Below, one piece after another: positions 43,925 through 52,270 of a DNA stretch of 64,000 nt. How positions within the stretch are numbered: the stretch's first letter is position 1; each line of letters opens with the position of its first letter. A program made the translations under genes and the position numbers. Source of the stretch: Bradyrhizobium tropiciagri (lineage in GTDB: Bacteria; Pseudomonadota; Alphaproteobacteria; Rhizobiales; Xanthobacteraceae). The DNA lies in NCBI RefSeq assembly GCF_001189845.1, contig NZ_LFLZ01000004.1:186001-250000 (forward strand). Reading direction: 5' to 3'. Under the pieces are notes generated by a model that ran no database searches, was not told the DNA's origin, and saw only the letters and a list, made by a program, of their open reading frames with translations.

Positions 43925-45714
43925 GCCGCCAAGACTTTCCCGGCCGGTCGCAGGCCCCACTGCCGTTCGACCATCATGCCTCCTTCCAGCGCCTGAGGAG
44001 CGATCTCGCGGAGCATTTCGCTCCAGCTGCCGCCGGCGGCTTCGACGAAGGCACGGCGCGCAAGCCACATGCGATGCGTGCTCGGTCCGATGGTGCCGAG
44101 AAGACCGTCGAGCGCAGCCTGGGCGATGAGCGACGTGATGAAGCCGAGCTCGACGGGGCCGTAAGGCTCGAACGCCGCGCCGCAGGCTGGTTCGTATCGG
44201 CGCGTCTCTTCCGGCCAGTGCGTGGCGACGACGTCAGGCTCGCCGGTCTCGTTCAGTCCATCACGAAGGCTGCCTCCGGACGAGGACAGGATGACGGCGT
44301 GACCGGCGGTCGCGTGCGGCTCCGTCCAGCCGTAAACGATCGGAAACGGCCTGCCATTTGCCTGATGCCACTCGTCGAGCAACGACTCCGCCGGCCAGTC
44401 GCCGAGAGCCGAAACGATGAGGTCGACGTGCTCCAAAGGCCCGTCCGACCGAACCAGCAGATCCTGAACCTTGGCGATGTGGTGCTCGACCTCGACATGG
44501 GGAAGGTCGGCGCGTATCCGCTTCGCGAGCTCGGAGGCCTTGGGATACGAAATCGATCTGACGCCGAGAATGTGACGGCCGACGTTGGCTCCCGTCAAGC
44601 TCTGCTGGTCAACGAGAATAAGCTTCGCCACGCCCGCTCGCGCGAGACTGAGGGCGACCGGCGCCCCTACGGAGCCGCAGCCGAGCAGCGCCACGGTGGC
44701 CCCGCGCAAGGTCGCGATGCGCGGATCCTGCGCCCGCCCGTGTACCCAGGTGGGATCGACCCTTTCCACCGGAAGACGGCCTGCCGGATCGCCGCCGAAC
44801 AGTCGCGAGAGGACGACGTGCTCAGGCACCCGAGAAGGACGAAATCCTTTGGCGAGCGGATCCCCGCCGCGAACGATCGCGGGTCGGCTGATGACCGTCG
44901 TAGCGATTGCCGGACCGTGCTCGGTCGAGGCGCCGAGCGCTACGAACAGGCGAGGGGGCACCTCGCGCGAAAGTCCTTCGAGGAGAAGATCGGCAACGCC
45001 GGCATCGGCGGCAAGCGCGTAAACGTCCTTCGCAGCCTTGGGATACTGCGAGGGGAGGAGCGGCGTTTCCAGCCAAGCCAGCACGCCCCCTCGCGAGACC
45101 ATGTCGGCCGAGGAGAGGGCGGAGTTGAAATTCTTCAGCCACCGCTGCAGCTGGCCGTCGTCGTCAGCCAGCACGATGTGACTGCGGCCCTCCCATACCC
45201 TGATTGTCCGAGAAGGCGGAGCCGGCTCGACCAATGAAAGGACGGTCCCCTCCGTCCCCTTCTTGGCATGGTCCCAGTAGGTGAGAAACTCGGATTTGAA
45301 GTCGTCTTCGTGCTCGCCGCGCACGAAACCTTCGATCAACTTGATCGCCTTATCGAGCAACACCGCGACGCCCGCATAGGGATCGTCGACAGAAAACGTA
45401 GCGTGATCAGGCACCAGGCAGAGAACGCCGTCGTTTTCCACGTGGGGCCACGTCAGAAAGCGCGGGCGATCCACCACCGCGATCCGCGCCGGGACGGAAG
45501 GAAAGCCGGCGGATACGATGACGTCGATGCGCCGGCTGCGATCGGAGAAAGGGTATTCGAACCGCCACCCTGCTGCGGGATCATGCTTCCGGTATTTCGC
45601 CAGATCCTCCGCGCTCAACCTCGGCGGCCGCAGCCCGGCGTGCCACCAGCCGGCCTGCACCGCACCGATGGCCGATCTGAACCGCTTTGCGAGCGGGTGG
45701 TCGCCCTTAGGCAC
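43921..45714 (-). CDS. cap2: CBASS Cap2, E2-E1 ubiquitin-transfer-like ligase
   Basis: A 597-residue fusion. The N-terminal E2-like domain has its Cys99 in NDGVLCLVPDHATF. A linker follows at about 150-330. The E1/ThiF domain has the nucleotide motif GCGSVGAPVALSLARAGVAKLILVD (346-369), the SLTGANVGRH segment and the catalytic Cys511 in RRYEPACGAAFEPYG. Cap2 proteins attach the C-terminus of the CD-NTase to a partner and prime it for signal synthesis. It overlaps the CD-NTase gene by eight bases and cap3 by four. All residues expected for activity are visible. Confidence 0.92.
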   Translation of the reverse strand: MPKGDHPLAKRFRSAIGAVQAGWWHAGLRPPRLSAEDLAKYRKHDPAAGWRFEYPFSDRSRRIDVIVSAGFPSVPARIAVVDRPRFLTWPHVENDGVLCLVPDHATFSVDDPYAGVAVLLDKAIKLIEGFVRGEHEDDFKSEFLTYWDHAKKGTEGTVLSLVEPAPPSRTIRVWEGRSHIVLADDDGQLQRWLKNFNSALSSADMVSRGGVLAWLETPLLPSQYPKAAKDVYALAADAGVADLLLEGLSREVPPRLFVALGASTEHGPAIATTVISRPAIVRGGDPLAKGFRPSRVPEHVVLSRLFGGDPAGRLPVERVDPTWVHGRAQDPRIATLRGATVALLGCGSVGAPVALSLARAGVAKLILVDQQSLTGANVGRHILGVRSISYPKASELAKRIRADLPHVEVEHHIAKVQDLLVRSDGPLEHVDLIVSALGDWPAESLLDEWHQANGRPFPIVYGWTEPHATAGHAVILSSSGGSLRDGLNETGEPDVVATHWPEETRRYEPACGAAFEPYGPVELGFITSLIAQAALDGLLGTIGPSTHRMWLARRAFVEAAGGSWSEMLREIAPQALEGGMMVERQWGLRPAGKVLAA

Positions 45715-46924
45715 TCCGACGATCTCCTTTGAGCTGCACCGCCGAACTCTTGGCTTGTGCCTCGTTGCTGATGAGGCCTTTTGACAGAACGGCAGGAGCG
45801 GCCAGACCTGCGACGGAACGCTTCATCACGCGTTCCGCCGTTCCGCTGCCCACGCCCTTCGCCAGATGCTCGGCGATCAGCTGCTTGTTCGATAGGACCG
45901 CCGCGCGCGAAAAATCTTCGCGGGCCCGAGCGAGCCACTCGAAAAATGCGGCCGCGCGCTCGGGATGCTTCTTCCACTTGTCGGCAAAATTCTCCGACGG
46001 GTCGCTCGGGTTGGCGATGACCAGGCTGCCGTCCTGCGACCGCTCGATGAACCGGTCCATGTTGGTGAGGATCGCGAACAACGCATCGGATATCTTGTCT
46101 TCTCCGTTGTAGGCGTGCGCCGAGAGCGTGGTCAGGATGATCGAGATCGGGCGTTCGTCCGAGCGGGTGATGAACATGATGTCGCGGTGCCGCTTGAGGA
46201 TCATGATCGCCGACTGCAGGGGCGTCCTGACTTCGTAATCCGGGATCGGCTCCGTGCCCGCGCGCAAGCTCTTGCGCATCAGCTCCCGCTTGCGCAGTTC
46301 GAAGATGACCGCCATGCGGCTGTGGAACCACTTCAGATATCCCCGCGGGTTCGATCGCGGCCATGTCGGGGACAGTATCGCGTAGAAGGGGTGGTCGAAG
46401 TCCGTGATGGCGATCGCGGTGTCGGCGAGAGACAGGTCGAGGCCACGGGCCTTGAGCAGCACTACCTGCTCCAGCCCGTTGAGAAGCCCGGGCGTCACGT
46501 CCATATGAAACTGTGCGCCATCGGCGTATTCCAGCCTCCAGCATCGGCGATGCTCGACGACCGGCTTGTTCATGCGCCGATAGGTCGCGTACAGCCTCAT
46601 CTCGACGCCGAGACGGCGCTTGAGTTCCTTCTGGGCGATTTCGCCCTTCGTGAGCTTGCGGAATTCAACGACGGCATCGATATCGTAGTGCTCGTCATCG
46701 CTGATCGGTACGACCACAGTGCCGAGCCCAAACGATCCCTGGACGTGAACCTGAGGGTCGAATTGCCGGATGCTCGAGTCTTCGCGATTGAGCCATTCGC
46801 CAAGCGACTTGTAGCTGGTCTCCGCCTGCTTGTAGCGATACGGGGGGATCTCGAGCTCTTCGGCGAGCGCTTCGAGAAACTCCTCGGCTTCTCTGGTGAT
46901 CGTGGGACGCAGGTGCACGTTCAT
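45707..46924 (-). CDS. CBASS CD-NTase (cGAS/DncV-like nucleotidyltransferase)
   Basis: A 405-residue nucleotidyltransferase that makes a cyclic oligonucleotide signal on phage infection. The signature VQGSFGLGTVV gives Gly63-Ser64. The metal-binding acids are Asp81 and Asp83 (YDIDAVVEF) and Asp142 (FHMDVTPG). The C-terminus ends in a flexible KGDRRSA tail with a small final residue, as needed for joining by Cap2. The ATG at 46924 follows GGAGAGGCCT, 14 bases after the effector stop; an upstream open frame is an antisense artefact of the effector gene. The clade and product nucleotide cannot be fixed by eye. Confidence 0.92.
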   Translation of the reverse strand: MNVHLRPTITREAEEFLEALAEELEIPPYRYKQAETSYKSLGEWLNREDSSIRQFDPQVHVQGSFGLGTVVVPISDDEHYDIDAVVEFRKLTKGEIAQKELKRRLGVEMRLYATYRRMNKPVVEHRRCWRLEYADGAQFHMDVTPGLLNGLEQVVLLKARGLDLSLADTAIAITDFDHPFYAILSPTWPRSNPRGYLKWFHSRMAVIFELRKRELMRKSLRAGTEPIPDYEVRTPLQSAIMILKRHRDIMFITRSDERPISIILTTLSAHAYNGEDKISDALFAILTNMDRFIERSQDGSLVIANPSDPSENFADKWKKHPERAAAFFEWLARAREDFSRAAVLSNKQLIAEHLAKGVGSGTAERVMKRSVAGLAAPAVLSKGLISNEAQAKSSAVQLKGDRRSA

Positions 46925-46938
46925 AGGCCTCTCCTTTG

Positions 46939-48132
46939 TCAGCCGGTGTGTTCGAGCGTATGGGCGTGGATGAAGCCGCCCAGCTTCCTGTTCTGGTCGT
47001 AGACTTCGAGGGTAGGGTGGGCCTTCGGCTGCCAGGACCGGCCCGCCTCGACGGCGACGGATACGGGTACGGCGGGAAAGATGCGCACCACGCAGTTCTC
47101 GCCGCTCGCGTACTTGATCTCGTCCAGTGTGGATCGGAATAGCCGCGCGAACTCCGCCAGGTCGATCGGGCGGCGCATGATATCGTTGTGGGCCCCGCCG
47201 GCGGCGATGGACCAGATGGCGGCGCCGGCGCCAAGGACCGAGACGATGCGGTCGTCGGCAATGGGAGCGCTCACCTCGAGTTTCAGCGCGACGGGACCGT
47301 CGGTACGCGACGGGCGTTTCACGTCGAACTCGATGGGCCGTCCATCCGGGTCCCACTTCCATCCCTTGGGGCTGCGCAGGAGTTGTCGAACTTCGGCTGT
47401 CGCGATGTCGGAGATCAGGCGACCGAGTTCGAAGAGCAACGGGATCGGCGCCAAACCGAAAACGGCAAGCCGCCGAATTTCCTGACGCTCCATGCGGCCG
47501 CGCACCTTCTCGGCAAAGCCGGACCGGAGATTGCGTACATGAGTGCGCCAAAAGTCGGGATCGTGGTCGGGCAGATCGAGGGTCGCGAGGTCGAGGTCGA
47601 TCCAACCGTCGTCGAACGGATAGCGGTCAGGGATCATCGCCCATTTCAAGTCGCCCTTGGCGACCGGAGACTCGTTCGTCCCGATCCGAGCCGCGTACCG
47701 GATGATGTGGCTGCCGAAATCCTCGTCGATGGCGGTCACGGTCCGGATGCGCGCTTCGTGGCGGCGCTTCATCGCCGTCAGAACTTCTTCCGGATGCTCG
47801 GCCACCATCTCGCGGTCGAATACGCGGTGGTGCACGTCACAGACGAGCATCAGGTTGTCGGGATCGTGGGCGAGAAGAGGGGAACGGATCGGATCCCCGC
47901 GGGGTCCGTCGGGAGAGTCGGCGACGATGTGTCCGATGTAAGCCGTGTTTGCGTTCGCTGCGCCCGAGATCTGATCGCCAATGAGAAGCTTGTTGCAGCC
48001 CGCATATTGGCAGCGGCCGGCTGCCCGCGCCCAGACAACGTTCTCGATCCTTTTAGGCAGCGCTTTTCGCTTCGTCGGGCGCGGTGTTTGCAAGGGCTGG
48101 CGTTTGCGGTTCTCCGATGCTGTTGCCTTCAT
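46939..48132 (-). CDS. cap5: CBASS Cap5, HNH-SAVED effector nuclease
   Basis: A 397-residue effector. After a basic, disordered N-terminus comes an HNH nuclease with zinc-type Cys41/Cys46 (CQYAGCNKLL), His68 (YIGHIVADSP), and Asn93, Cys98 and His101/102 (PDNLMLVCDVHHRVFDRE). Residues about 195-397 match a SAVED sensor domain: AVFGLAPIPLLFELGRLISD and the C-terminal PTLEVYDQNRKLGGF. In studied systems the SAVED domain binds a cyclic di- or trinucleotide and activates indiscriminate DNA cutting, killing the infected cell. It is first in the operon, so promoter elements should lie in 48133-48250. Confidence 0.92.
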   Translation of the reverse strand: MKATASENRKRQPLQTPRPTKRKALPKRIENVVWARAAGRCQYAGCNKLLIGDQISGAANANTAYIGHIVADSPDGPRGDPIRSPLLAHDPDNLMLVCDVHHRVFDREMVAEHPEEVLTAMKRRHEARIRTVTAIDEDFGSHIIRYAARIGTNESPVAKGDLKWAMIPDRYPFDDGWIDLDLATLDLPDHDPDFWRTHVRNLRSGFAEKVRGRMERQEIRRLAVFGLAPIPLLFELGRLISDIATAEVRQLLRSPKGWKWDPDGRPIEFDVKRPSRTDGPVALKLEVSAPIADDRIVSVLGAGAAIWSIAAGGAHNDIMRRPIDLAEFARLFRSTLDEIKYASGENCVVRIFPAVPVSVAVEAGRSWQPKAHPTLEVYDQNRKLGGFIHAHTLEHTG

Positions 48133-48646
48133 GGCGCCCTCCGCGACGAGATCCGGGCGGGAGAGTCATTGCTCAGTGACGCATGAAGGCACTTGCTTGC
48201 ATCGGGAGAATCGAGCCATGCAGGAACCGAACTCGAAGTAGGCGAGGAGCCCGCCAAATAACCGGCGTCCACCATTCGCGTGGTGGTCACGCGGGCGTGG
48301 ACCTTGCCGCCGAATTGCGCGCAAACGCGCGAATGCCGTCTCAAGACCTGCATTTGTCCCCCCGGTGCGCGCTATCCTTTCCCCAACAGCGCGTGGGTGT
48401 TCCTTGACATGGTATTTCCGTGCTCAATCTTCAAGATATAGACGGCGGAACCCTGTTAAATACTACCTATTGACAATTGGCGAATCGGCCGACTTGGGAA
48501 CACCGCCTGATTCGGTGCGAAGCCGCGACAGTCCGCAGCACGCCGTAGGACACGCCGTGCGATCCGCCGTCCCACGGGACCTCGGTCAACCGGCTTTGCT
48601 TTCCTGAAGGATTGGCAGGGGCGCCCGATTTTTGCCTTCCGGATAG

Positions 48647-48730
48647 CTTCGAGACGGTTTTGAACAGCGTCATACTCGATCGAAGCTTCATGCCATCCGG
48701 TGACCCGAAAACATCGGTGATCCACTTGTC
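48647..48730 (-). pseudogene. DUF1810-like fragment
   Basis: A minus-strand stretch reads DKWITDVFGSPDGMKLRSSM then TLFKTVSK. The GSPDxxKLRSSMTLF motif is the core of DUF1810 proteins. Flanking parts of that family are absent or out of frame, so only about 28 codons remain. It supports the idea that the right flank of the defence island is a site of repeated insertion and loss. Confidence 0.45.
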
Positions 48731-48994
48731 ATTCGCCGCATGACGAGCTTTGTGGCGCGGTCTTAGCACATCATGTTGCAGAGCAAGCGGCGGCTTCGGC
48801 GCGTGAGGTGATAGCGACCGCTGCGCGTCAGCGCTCGTCCTGTGGCGACGTCTGACGTGGTCTTCGGCGAAGACATTCCCGCACGACCAGTTTTCCTTGG
48901 CGATGGAGAGCCTGGAGCAGGCGCGGATGACTCAGATCAAGCGCGATAGACTCAGATCTAATCAGAACCGACACCAGGCACCACCGGTCCACAT

Positions 48995-49021
48995 CCATAA
49001 TTCGCATAAGGTATATTATGG
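48995..49021. promoter_or_regulatory. Inverted repeat CCATAAT-N13-ATTATGG upstream of TRAP operon
   Basis: Two perfect 7-bp arms separated by 13 bases in an AT-rich island, about 280 bases upstream of the TRAP binding-protein gene. The geometry would suit a LysR- or GntR-type regulator, but no such gene is adjacent. Confidence 0.4.
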
Positions 49022-49301
49022 AATATTTATATCTACAATTAGATCAGATATTTAGTGGGAAATCTTCGCACCGGACCGCAGCCAGGCGTCTGTCCTGATC
49101 TATCCCGGCTATCGGTCCAGCCGATCCGGATCACACCGCGATCAACGCGCCCGCGTCTCGTCAGAAAGCCGATATTGCCGCGGCGTACGGACGCTGCAAT
49201 AAGCCCCAGCTGTGCAGAGATCGCTGGTGACCCCGCGGCATCAGGTCCGTATAGGATGGCATCTCAGAACAACAACAAGCCTCTCGAGGGAGCAAACACC
49301 A

Positions 49302-50321
49302 ATGAGCTTTTCACGACGCACGCTGCTGAAGGTCTCCGCCGCTTCCGCCGTCCTGGGCGGAATTGGCGCGCCGTATGTCGCGCGCGCCCAGTCGGCCGAG
49401 TTCTCGTACAAGTTCGCCAACAACCTGCCGGAGTCGCACCCGCTGGTGGCGCGCGCCCGGGAGATGTCCGCGGCGATCAAGACCGAGACCAATGGCCGGT
49501 TTGACCTCCAGGTGTTCCCGAACAACCAGCTGGGCTCGGATACCGATGTGCTGAGCCAGGTGCGTTCCGGTGGCGTCGAGTTCTTCACGCTGTCCGGCCT
49601 GATCCTGGCGACCCTGGTGCCGGCGGCTTCGATTAACGGTATCGGCTTCGCATTCCCTGATTATCCCACGGTCTGGAAGGCCATGGACGGCGATCTCGGC
49701 GCCTACGTCCGCGGCGAGATCAAGAAGGCCGGCCTCGAGGTCATGGACAAGATCTGGGACAACGGCTTCCGCCAGACCACGTCGTCGACCAAGCCGATCA
49801 ACGGGCCCGACGACCTCAAGGGATTCAAGATCCGCGTGCCAGTGTCGCCGCTGTGGACCTCGATGTTCAAGGCGTTCGATGCATCGCCCGCCTCGATCAA
49901 TTTCAGCGAGGTCTATTCGGCGCTGCAGACCAAGATCGTCGAGGGCCAGGAAAATCCGCTGGCGCTGATCTCGACCGCGAAGCTGTATGAAGTCCAGAAG
50001 TACTGCTCACTGACCAACCACATGTGGGATGGCTTCTGGTTCCTGATGAACCGCCGGGCCTGGGCGGCTTTACCGGACGATATCAAGACCATCGTCGCCA
50101 AGCACGTCAACGCGGCGGCCGTGAAGGAACGCGAAGACACCGAGAAGCTGAACGCGACCGTGAAGCAGGAACTCGCGGGCAAGGGCCTCGTGTTCAACCA
50201 GCCCGAGGTCGGGCCGTTCCGCGACAAGCTCCGGACCGCCGGCTTTTACGCCGAGTGGAAGGGCAAATACGGCGAGAAGGCCTGGGATCTGCTCGAGAAA
50301 TCCGTCGGCAAACTGTCCTGA
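49302..50321 (+). CDS. TRAP transporter solute-binding protein (DctP family)
   Basis: A 339-residue periplasmic protein that captures a carboxylate and hands it to the TRAP permease. An exported N-terminus with a twin-arginine-like SRRTLLKVSAASAVLGG is cleaved near VARAQS. The family motif AYVRGEIKKAGLEVMDKIWDNGFRQTTSS precedes the ligand-contact Arg in LKGFKIRVPVSPLW. The ATG at 49302 follows GAGGGAGCAAAC. It is first of a three-gene operon with a fused permease and an acyl-CoA ligase, so the ligand is probably an organic acid that is activated with CoA after entry. Confidence 0.92.
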   Translation: MSFSRRTLLKVSAASAVLGGIGAPYVARAQSAEFSYKFANNLPESHPLVARAREMSAAIKTETNGRFDLQVFPNNQLGSDTDVLSQVRSGGVEFFTLSGLILATLVPAASINGIGFAFPDYPTVWKAMDGDLGAYVRGEIKKAGLEVMDKIWDNGFRQTTSSTKPINGPDDLKGFKIRVPVSPLWTSMFKAFDASPASINFSEVYSALQTKIVEGQENPLALISTAKLYEVQKYCSLTNHMWDGFWFLMNRRAWAALPDDIKTIVAKHVNAAAVKEREDTEKLNATVKQELAGKGLVFNQPEVGPFRDKLRTAGFYAEWKGKYGEKAWDLLEKSVGKLS

Positions 50322-50358
50322 TCGATCAGGCGGGAGGCTCGCCAGCGGGAGATTTGCT

Positions 50359-52245
50359 ATGGCTCATGTCGAGATGACGCCGGCCGTGGCCGGCGAGGCG
50401 GCATCACAGGCCCCTCGCCGCCGCTCCTTTCTCGGTTCCATCGAGGCGGCGCTCGGATGGCTGGTCGAGATCCCGGCGGCGATCCTTGTCGTCGCCGAGG
50501 TCGTGATCCTGTTCGCTGGCGTGGTGTCGCGCTACGTGCTGCATGCGCCGCTGATCTGGTCCGACGAACTGGCTTCGATCCTGTTCCTGTGGCTTGCCAT
50601 GCTCGGATCGGCGGTGGCGTTCCGCCGCGGCGAGCACATGCGGATGACGGCGCTGGTCGCGAGCGCCGGGCCGAGGCTGTGGGGCTATCTCGACGTCGTC
50701 GCGACCTGTGCCGCGCTGGCGTTCCTGATCCTGATCGTGCGGCCGGCCTATGAATACGCCTACGAGGAAAGCTTCATCACCACGCCGGCGCTGCAGATTT
50801 CCAACACCTGGCGCGCGGCGGCGCTGCCGGTCGGCACCTGCCTGATGGCGCTGTTCGCGCTGCTGCGGCTGGCGCGGGTCGGCGAGTTCAAGACCTTCCT
50901 GCTGGCCGTGCTGACCGTGGCCGCGCTGATCGGCGTATTCTGGCTGGCGCAGCCGCTGCTGCGGCCGCTCGGCAACCTCAATCTGATCATCTTCTTCGTC
51001 GGCGTGGTCGGCTTCTGCGTGTTCGCCGGCGTGCCGATCGGCTTTGCCTTCGGCATGGCGATCTTCGGCTATCTGGCGCTGACCACGCGGACACCGCTGA
51101 TGGTGCTGGTCGGCCGGATGGACGAGGGCATGAGCCATCTGATCCTGCTGTCGGTGCCGTTGTTCGTCTTCCTCGGCCTGCTGATCGAGATGACCGGCAT
51201 GGCGCGGGCGATGGTCGCGTTCCTGGCGAGCCTGCTTGGGCATGTCCGCGGCGGCCTGCATTACGTGCTGGTCGGCGCCATGTACCTGGTGTCCGGCATT
51301 TCCGGATCGAAGGCCGCCGACATGGCCGCCGTCGCGCCCGTGCTGTTCCCGGAAATGAAGCAGCGCGGCGCCAAGCCGGGCGATCTGGTCGCCCTGCTCG
51401 CCGCCACCGGCGCCCAGACCGAGACCATTCCGCCGAGCCTCGTGCTGATCACGATCGGTTCGGTCACCGGCGTCTCGATCTCGGCGCTGTTCACCGGCGG
51501 CCTGCTGCCGGGCGTCGTGCTGGCGATCACGCTGTCGGGGCTGGTGTGGTGGCGCTACCGCGGCGAAGACCGCAGCCACGTGCAGCGCGCCACCGGCAGC
51601 GAGATCGGCAAGGCGTTCGTGTTCGCCCTGCCCGCATTGGCCCTGCCCTTTGTGATCCGCTACGCCGTGGTCGAAGGCATTGCCACCGCCACCGAAGTTT
51701 CGACAATCGGCATCGTCTACGCCTTCGTCATCGGCCTCCTGATCTACCGCAAGTTCAGCTGGCGGCGGCTGGTCCCGATGCTGATCGACACGGCGTGCCT
51801 GTCGGGCGCGATCCTGTTCATCATCGGCACCGCGACCGGCATGGCCTGGGGCCTGACCCAGTCCGGCTTCTCACGGGCGCTGGCGGCGGCGATGACCGGG
51901 CTGCCCGGCGGTTCGGCGACCTTCATCGCGGTCTCGATCCTGGCCTTCGTGATCCTCGGCAGCGTGCTCGAGGGCATCCCGGCGATCGTGCTGTTCGGGC
52001 CGCTGCTGTTTCCGATTGCGCACCAGGTCGGCGTCCACGAGGTGCACTACGCCATGATCATCATCCTGGCGATGGGCATCGGGCTGTTCGCGCCGCCGTT
52101 CGGCGTCGGCTATTATGCCGCCTGCGCCATCGGGCGCGTCGATCCGGCCGAGGGTATCCGGCCGATCTGGGGCTACATGCTGGCGCTGTTGATCGGCCTG
52201 ATCATTGTCGCCATCTTCCCCTGGATATCGATCGGTTTCCTTTAA
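50359..52245 (+). CDS. TRAP transporter fused permease (DctQ-DctM)
   Basis: A 628-residue inner-membrane protein. Residues about 25-190 form the four-helix DctQ part (VVSRYVLHAPLIWSDELASILFLWLAMLG). From about 205 on lies the large DctM part, with MDEGMSHLILLSVPLFVFLGLLIE, GISGSKAADMAAVAPVLFPEM and FAPPFGVGYYAACAIG. Fusion of the two subunits is a known variant. The gene lies 37 bases after the binding protein and 25 before the ligase. Confidence 0.92.
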   Translation: MAHVEMTPAVAGEAASQAPRRRSFLGSIEAALGWLVEIPAAILVVAEVVILFAGVVSRYVLHAPLIWSDELASILFLWLAMLGSAVAFRRGEHMRMTALVASAGPRLWGYLDVVATCAALAFLILIVRPAYEYAYEESFITTPALQISNTWRAAALPVGTCLMALFALLRLARVGEFKTFLLAVLTVAALIGVFWLAQPLLRPLGNLNLIIFFVGVVGFCVFAGVPIGFAFGMAIFGYLALTTRTPLMVLVGRMDEGMSHLILLSVPLFVFLGLLIEMTGMARAMVAFLASLLGHVRGGLHYVLVGAMYLVSGISGSKAADMAAVAPVLFPEMKQRGAKPGDLVALLAATGAQTETIPPSLVLITIGSVTGVSISALFTGGLLPGVVLAITLSGLVWWRYRGEDRSHVQRATGSEIGKAFVFALPALALPFVIRYAVVEGIATATEVSTIGIVYAFVIGLLIYRKFSWRRLVPMLIDTACLSGAILFIIGTATGMAWGLTQSGFSRALAAAMTGLPGGSATFIAVSILAFVILGSVLEGIPAIVLFGPLLFPIAHQVGVHEVHYAMIIILAMGIGLFAPPFGVGYYAACAIGRVDPAEGIRPIWGYMLALLIGLIIVAIFPWISIGFL

Positions 52246-52270
52246 AGCACCTTGCGGATCGGATAGAGCC

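Larger units (their letters stand above)
48133..49301. other. Boundary region between CBASS operon and TRAP operon
   Basis: 1169 bases with no intact gene. It holds the putative CBASS promoter (near 48133-48200), a DUF1810-like fragment on the minus strand (48647-48730), and an AT-rich stretch at 48980-49060 that contrasts with its GC-rich surroundings and carries an inverted repeat (48995-49021). The 10-mer GACTCAGATC occurs twice near 48929 and 48949. Frames here are otherwise short and without resemblance to known proteins. Confidence 0.45.

Noticed and set aside
43783..45237. 484-codon plus-strand frame over cap2
   Set aside because: Antisense to Cap2 with its intact E1 and E2 motifs; the plus frame is Arg-rich and without motifs.
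46939..47605. Extended N-terminus for the CD-NTase starting at 47605
   Set aside because: The extension is read in another frame of the effector gene and is low-complexity; the ATG at 46924 has a strong ribosome binding site.
50404..51579. 391-codon minus-strand frame
   Set aside because: Antisense to the TRAP permease; Gln/Arg/His-rich, no motif.
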